This document shows positions 7,081 through 8,706 of a DNA stretch of 8,706 nt, piece after piece. The notes beneath the pieces were generated by a model. It worked only from the letters and a program-made list of their open reading frames with translations. It was not told the DNA's origin and ran no database searches. The DNA comes from Lachnospiraceae bacterium (GTDB taxonomy: Bacteria > Bacillota_A > Clostridia > Lachnospirales > Lachnospiraceae). Numbering within the stretch: position 1 is the first letter of the stretch; every line of letters starts with the position of its first letter. Made by a program: the position numbers and the translations under genes. The stretch is taken from NCBI GenBank assembly GCA_017613055.1, contig JAGAES010000140.1:1-8706 (forward strand), written 5' to 3'.

Positions 7081-7102
7081 ATACACGTACAATTACAAAA
7101 AA

Positions 7103-8706
7103 ATGAAAGAAAATCCGTCGTATTATCCGGACGTATGGCATTTGTCCCGGGCGGCGGCTCCGAAACACCATATGAAATATATCCTTCGCTATATGAAACC
7201 TTACCGCCGGAAGATTGCTTTCGGCGTCACCGTTAAGTTCTTCGGCTCCATCGGAGAGCTTTTCATTCCATTTCTTTTAGAGCATATGGTCGACGATATC
7301 GTCCCGACGAAGGACCTGTCCCGCGTGCTCCTATTCGGCGGAATCATGGTGCTTTCCGCGATTCTGGTCCGCTACACCAACATCTACGCAAACCAATACG
7401 CCTCCGCAATCGCCCGCGACTGTACGCGGGACCTTCGGCATGACCTTTTCACCGTGACGACCAACCTGACCGGAGCGCAGTTCGACAGCGTCACGCTGCC
7501 TTCCCTGATTTCCAGAATGACCGCCGACAGCTATAACGTGCAGAACTTCATCGGCATGATTCAGCGCATGGGCATCCGCGCGCCGATTCTTCTGGTCGGC
7601 GGCGTCTTCATGGCGATGCTTCTTGACTGGGAGCTTTCGCTCGTGCTTCTCTGCATGGTTCCGCTGATGGCGGGCGTCGTACTGTTCGTGTCGCGGCACG
7701 GCATTCCGCTCTACAGCACGGTGCAGGACAACGTGGACCGGCTTACGCGGATTCTCCGCGAGAACATCACCGGAATCCGTGTTGTGAAAGCACTGTCCCG
7801 AGAAGAGTATGAGAAGACCCGTTACGACAGGTCAAACAACGAGCTGGCCCGCTCCGATTTCCGCGCAGGCGCAATCATGGCGATTCCGAACCCCTTGATG
7901 AACCTGTTCTTGAACATCGGCCTCGTACTCGTTATCCTGTTCGGCGCGCAGCGCGTAGACAGCGGCGCCATGAAGGCCGGCGTTATCATTACGTTTCTCA
8001 TCTATTTCAACATCATTCTCGGCGCGGTCCTCGGACTCAACCGGATTTTCATCATGTACACGAAGGCCGGGGCTTCCGCGAACCGGATCGGCGCCGTTTT
8101 GGACCTTGCGGACACCCGCCCCGAGATCCTGCCGAAGGCGGAGAAGGCGGATGTGCCGTTTATCCGCTTTGAGCATGTGAGCTTCACCTATCCGCATCTG
8201 CAGGAAACCGCCGAATCTTCCGACCGCGAGTATGCGGTTTCGGACATTTCCTTTGATCTGAAGCGCGGCGAATCGCTCGGCATCATCGGGTCGACCGGCT
8301 GCGGAAAGACGACGCTCATTAATCTTCTGATGCGTTTTTATGATGTTACGGAAGGCCGGATTCTGGTGGACGGCTATGATGTCCGTTCCTATGACCTCGG
8401 CGAACTGCGCCGTAAGATCGGCGTTGTCTTCCAAAACGACACGATCTTCGCCGATACTATCCGGGAAAATGTGGCGTTCGGACGCGACATCCCGGACGAG
8501 GGGCTTCGCGATGCGCTTGCGGACGCGAATATCCTCACATTTGTCGACAGTCACGAAGAGGGGCTTGAATACCGGGCAACCAAGGCCGGCGCCAACCTGA
8601 GCGGCGGCGAGAAGCAGCGCGTCGTAATCGCGAGAGCGCTTGCCGGACATCCGGAGATTCTGATTCTCGACGATGCGTCGAGCGCGCTCGATTATAAGAC
8701 CGATGC
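7103..8706 (+). CDS. ABC exporter half-transporter, BmrC-like with degenerate Walker B (partial, C-terminus beyond the right edge)
   Basis: At least 534 residues of a membrane-fused ABC half-exporter, open to the window end. Residues 24-330 form the transmembrane domain, with hydrophobic segments near 38-58, 73-92, 160-196, 263-282 and 291-315. The ATPase domain begins about residue 352. Walker A is GSTGCGKT (396-403), the Q-loop glutamine is Q444, the signature is LSGGEKQR (499-506) and Walker B is ILILDD (518-523/524). The usual catalytic Glu after Walker B is Asp524 (LDDASSALD). This substitution marks the degenerate subunit of heterodimeric exporters such as BmrC/BmrD and TM287/TM288, so a partner gene is expected downstream. 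The A-loop (FTYP, 361-364) is followed by a short acidic insert, residues 365-376. ATG 7103 has no clear ribosome binding site; the in-frame ATG at 7172 (MKYILRYMKPYRRK) is the alternative and also lacks a good one. The substrate is unknown, probably a drug or lipid-like compound. Confidence 0.92.
   Translation, partial: MKENPSYYPDVWHLSRAAAPKHHMKYILRYMKPYRRKIAFGVTVKFFGSIGELFIPFLLEHMVDDIVPTKDLSRVLLFGGIMVLSAILVRYTNIYANQYASAIARDCTRDLRHDLFTVTTNLTGAQFDSVTLPSLISRMTADSYNVQNFIGMIQRMGIRAPILLVGGVFMAMLLDWELSLVLLCMVPLMAGVVLFVSRHGIPLYSTVQDNVDRLTRILRENITGIRVVKALSREEYEKTRYDRSNNELARSDFRAGAIMAIPNPLMNLFLNIGLVLVILFGAQRVDSGAMKAGVIITFLIYFNIILGAVLGLNRIFIMYTKAGASANRIGAVLDLADTRPEILPKAEKADVPFIRFEHVSFTYPHLQETAESSDREYAVSDISFDLKRGESLGIIGSTGCGKTTLINLLMRFYDVTEGRILVDGYDVRSYDLGELRRKIGVVFQNDTIFADTIRENVAFGRDIPDEGLRDALADANILTFVDSHEEGLEYRATKAGANLSGGEKQRVVIARALAGHPEILILDDASSALDYKTD

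Noticed and set aside
7832..8650. 272-codon open frame on the minus strand
   Set aside because: It lies wholly antisense to the ABC exporter ATPase domain, whose Walker A, signature and Walker B motifs are unmistakable on the plus strand. GC-rich third positions there suppress stops on the opposite strand.

Overview
The window looks like a chromosomal segment of a low-to-mid-GC Gram-positive anaerobe, most likely a member of the Clostridia. This is inferred from the strong GGAGG-type ribosome binding sites, the TTGACA/TATAAT-like promoters, the YtrA-type GntR regulator paired with an ABC-2 exporter, and a BmrC-type ABC exporter. The genus cannot be read from the sequence. Six and a half genes fill almost the whole window. 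Only two gaps exceed 100 bases, and both are regulatory.

Region 1 (1-4591, minus strand) is a tightly overlapping operon: promoter and operator, then a short GntR/YtrA-type repressor, an ABC ATPase, a large ABC-2-like permease with a long C-terminal extracytoplasmic domain, and a second permease that runs off the left edge. Every junction is an overlap (8, 20 and 4 bases). A perfect 8-bp inverted repeat lies directly downstream of the -10 box, where repressor binding would block initiation. This suggests an autoregulated, ligand-inducible exporter. By analogy with the Bacillus YtrABCD systems it may respond to cell-envelope stress, but the ligand is unknown.

Region 2 (4608-7032, minus strand) is a complete two-gene transcription unit with its own promoter and intrinsic terminator. 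It encodes an unrecognised soluble acidic-tailed protein of 232 residues. This is followed, with a 35-base overlap, by a 547-residue protein with six predicted membrane helices, about 300 residues of nearly uninterrupted Ala/Glu/Arg/Lys-rich helix, and a C-terminal SHOCT-like motif. This pair is the least explained part of the window.

Region 3 (7051-8706, plus strand) is divergent from region 2 across a 135-base intergenic region with back-to-back promoters. It holds most of an MsbA/BmrC-type ABC exporter whose Walker B motif ends in Asp-Asp rather than Asp-Glu. That is a sign of the degenerate half of a heterodimeric multidrug-type exporter, so the catalytic partner is expected just past the right edge.

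No tRNA, rRNA, CRISPR array, insertion sequence or phage gene was seen.
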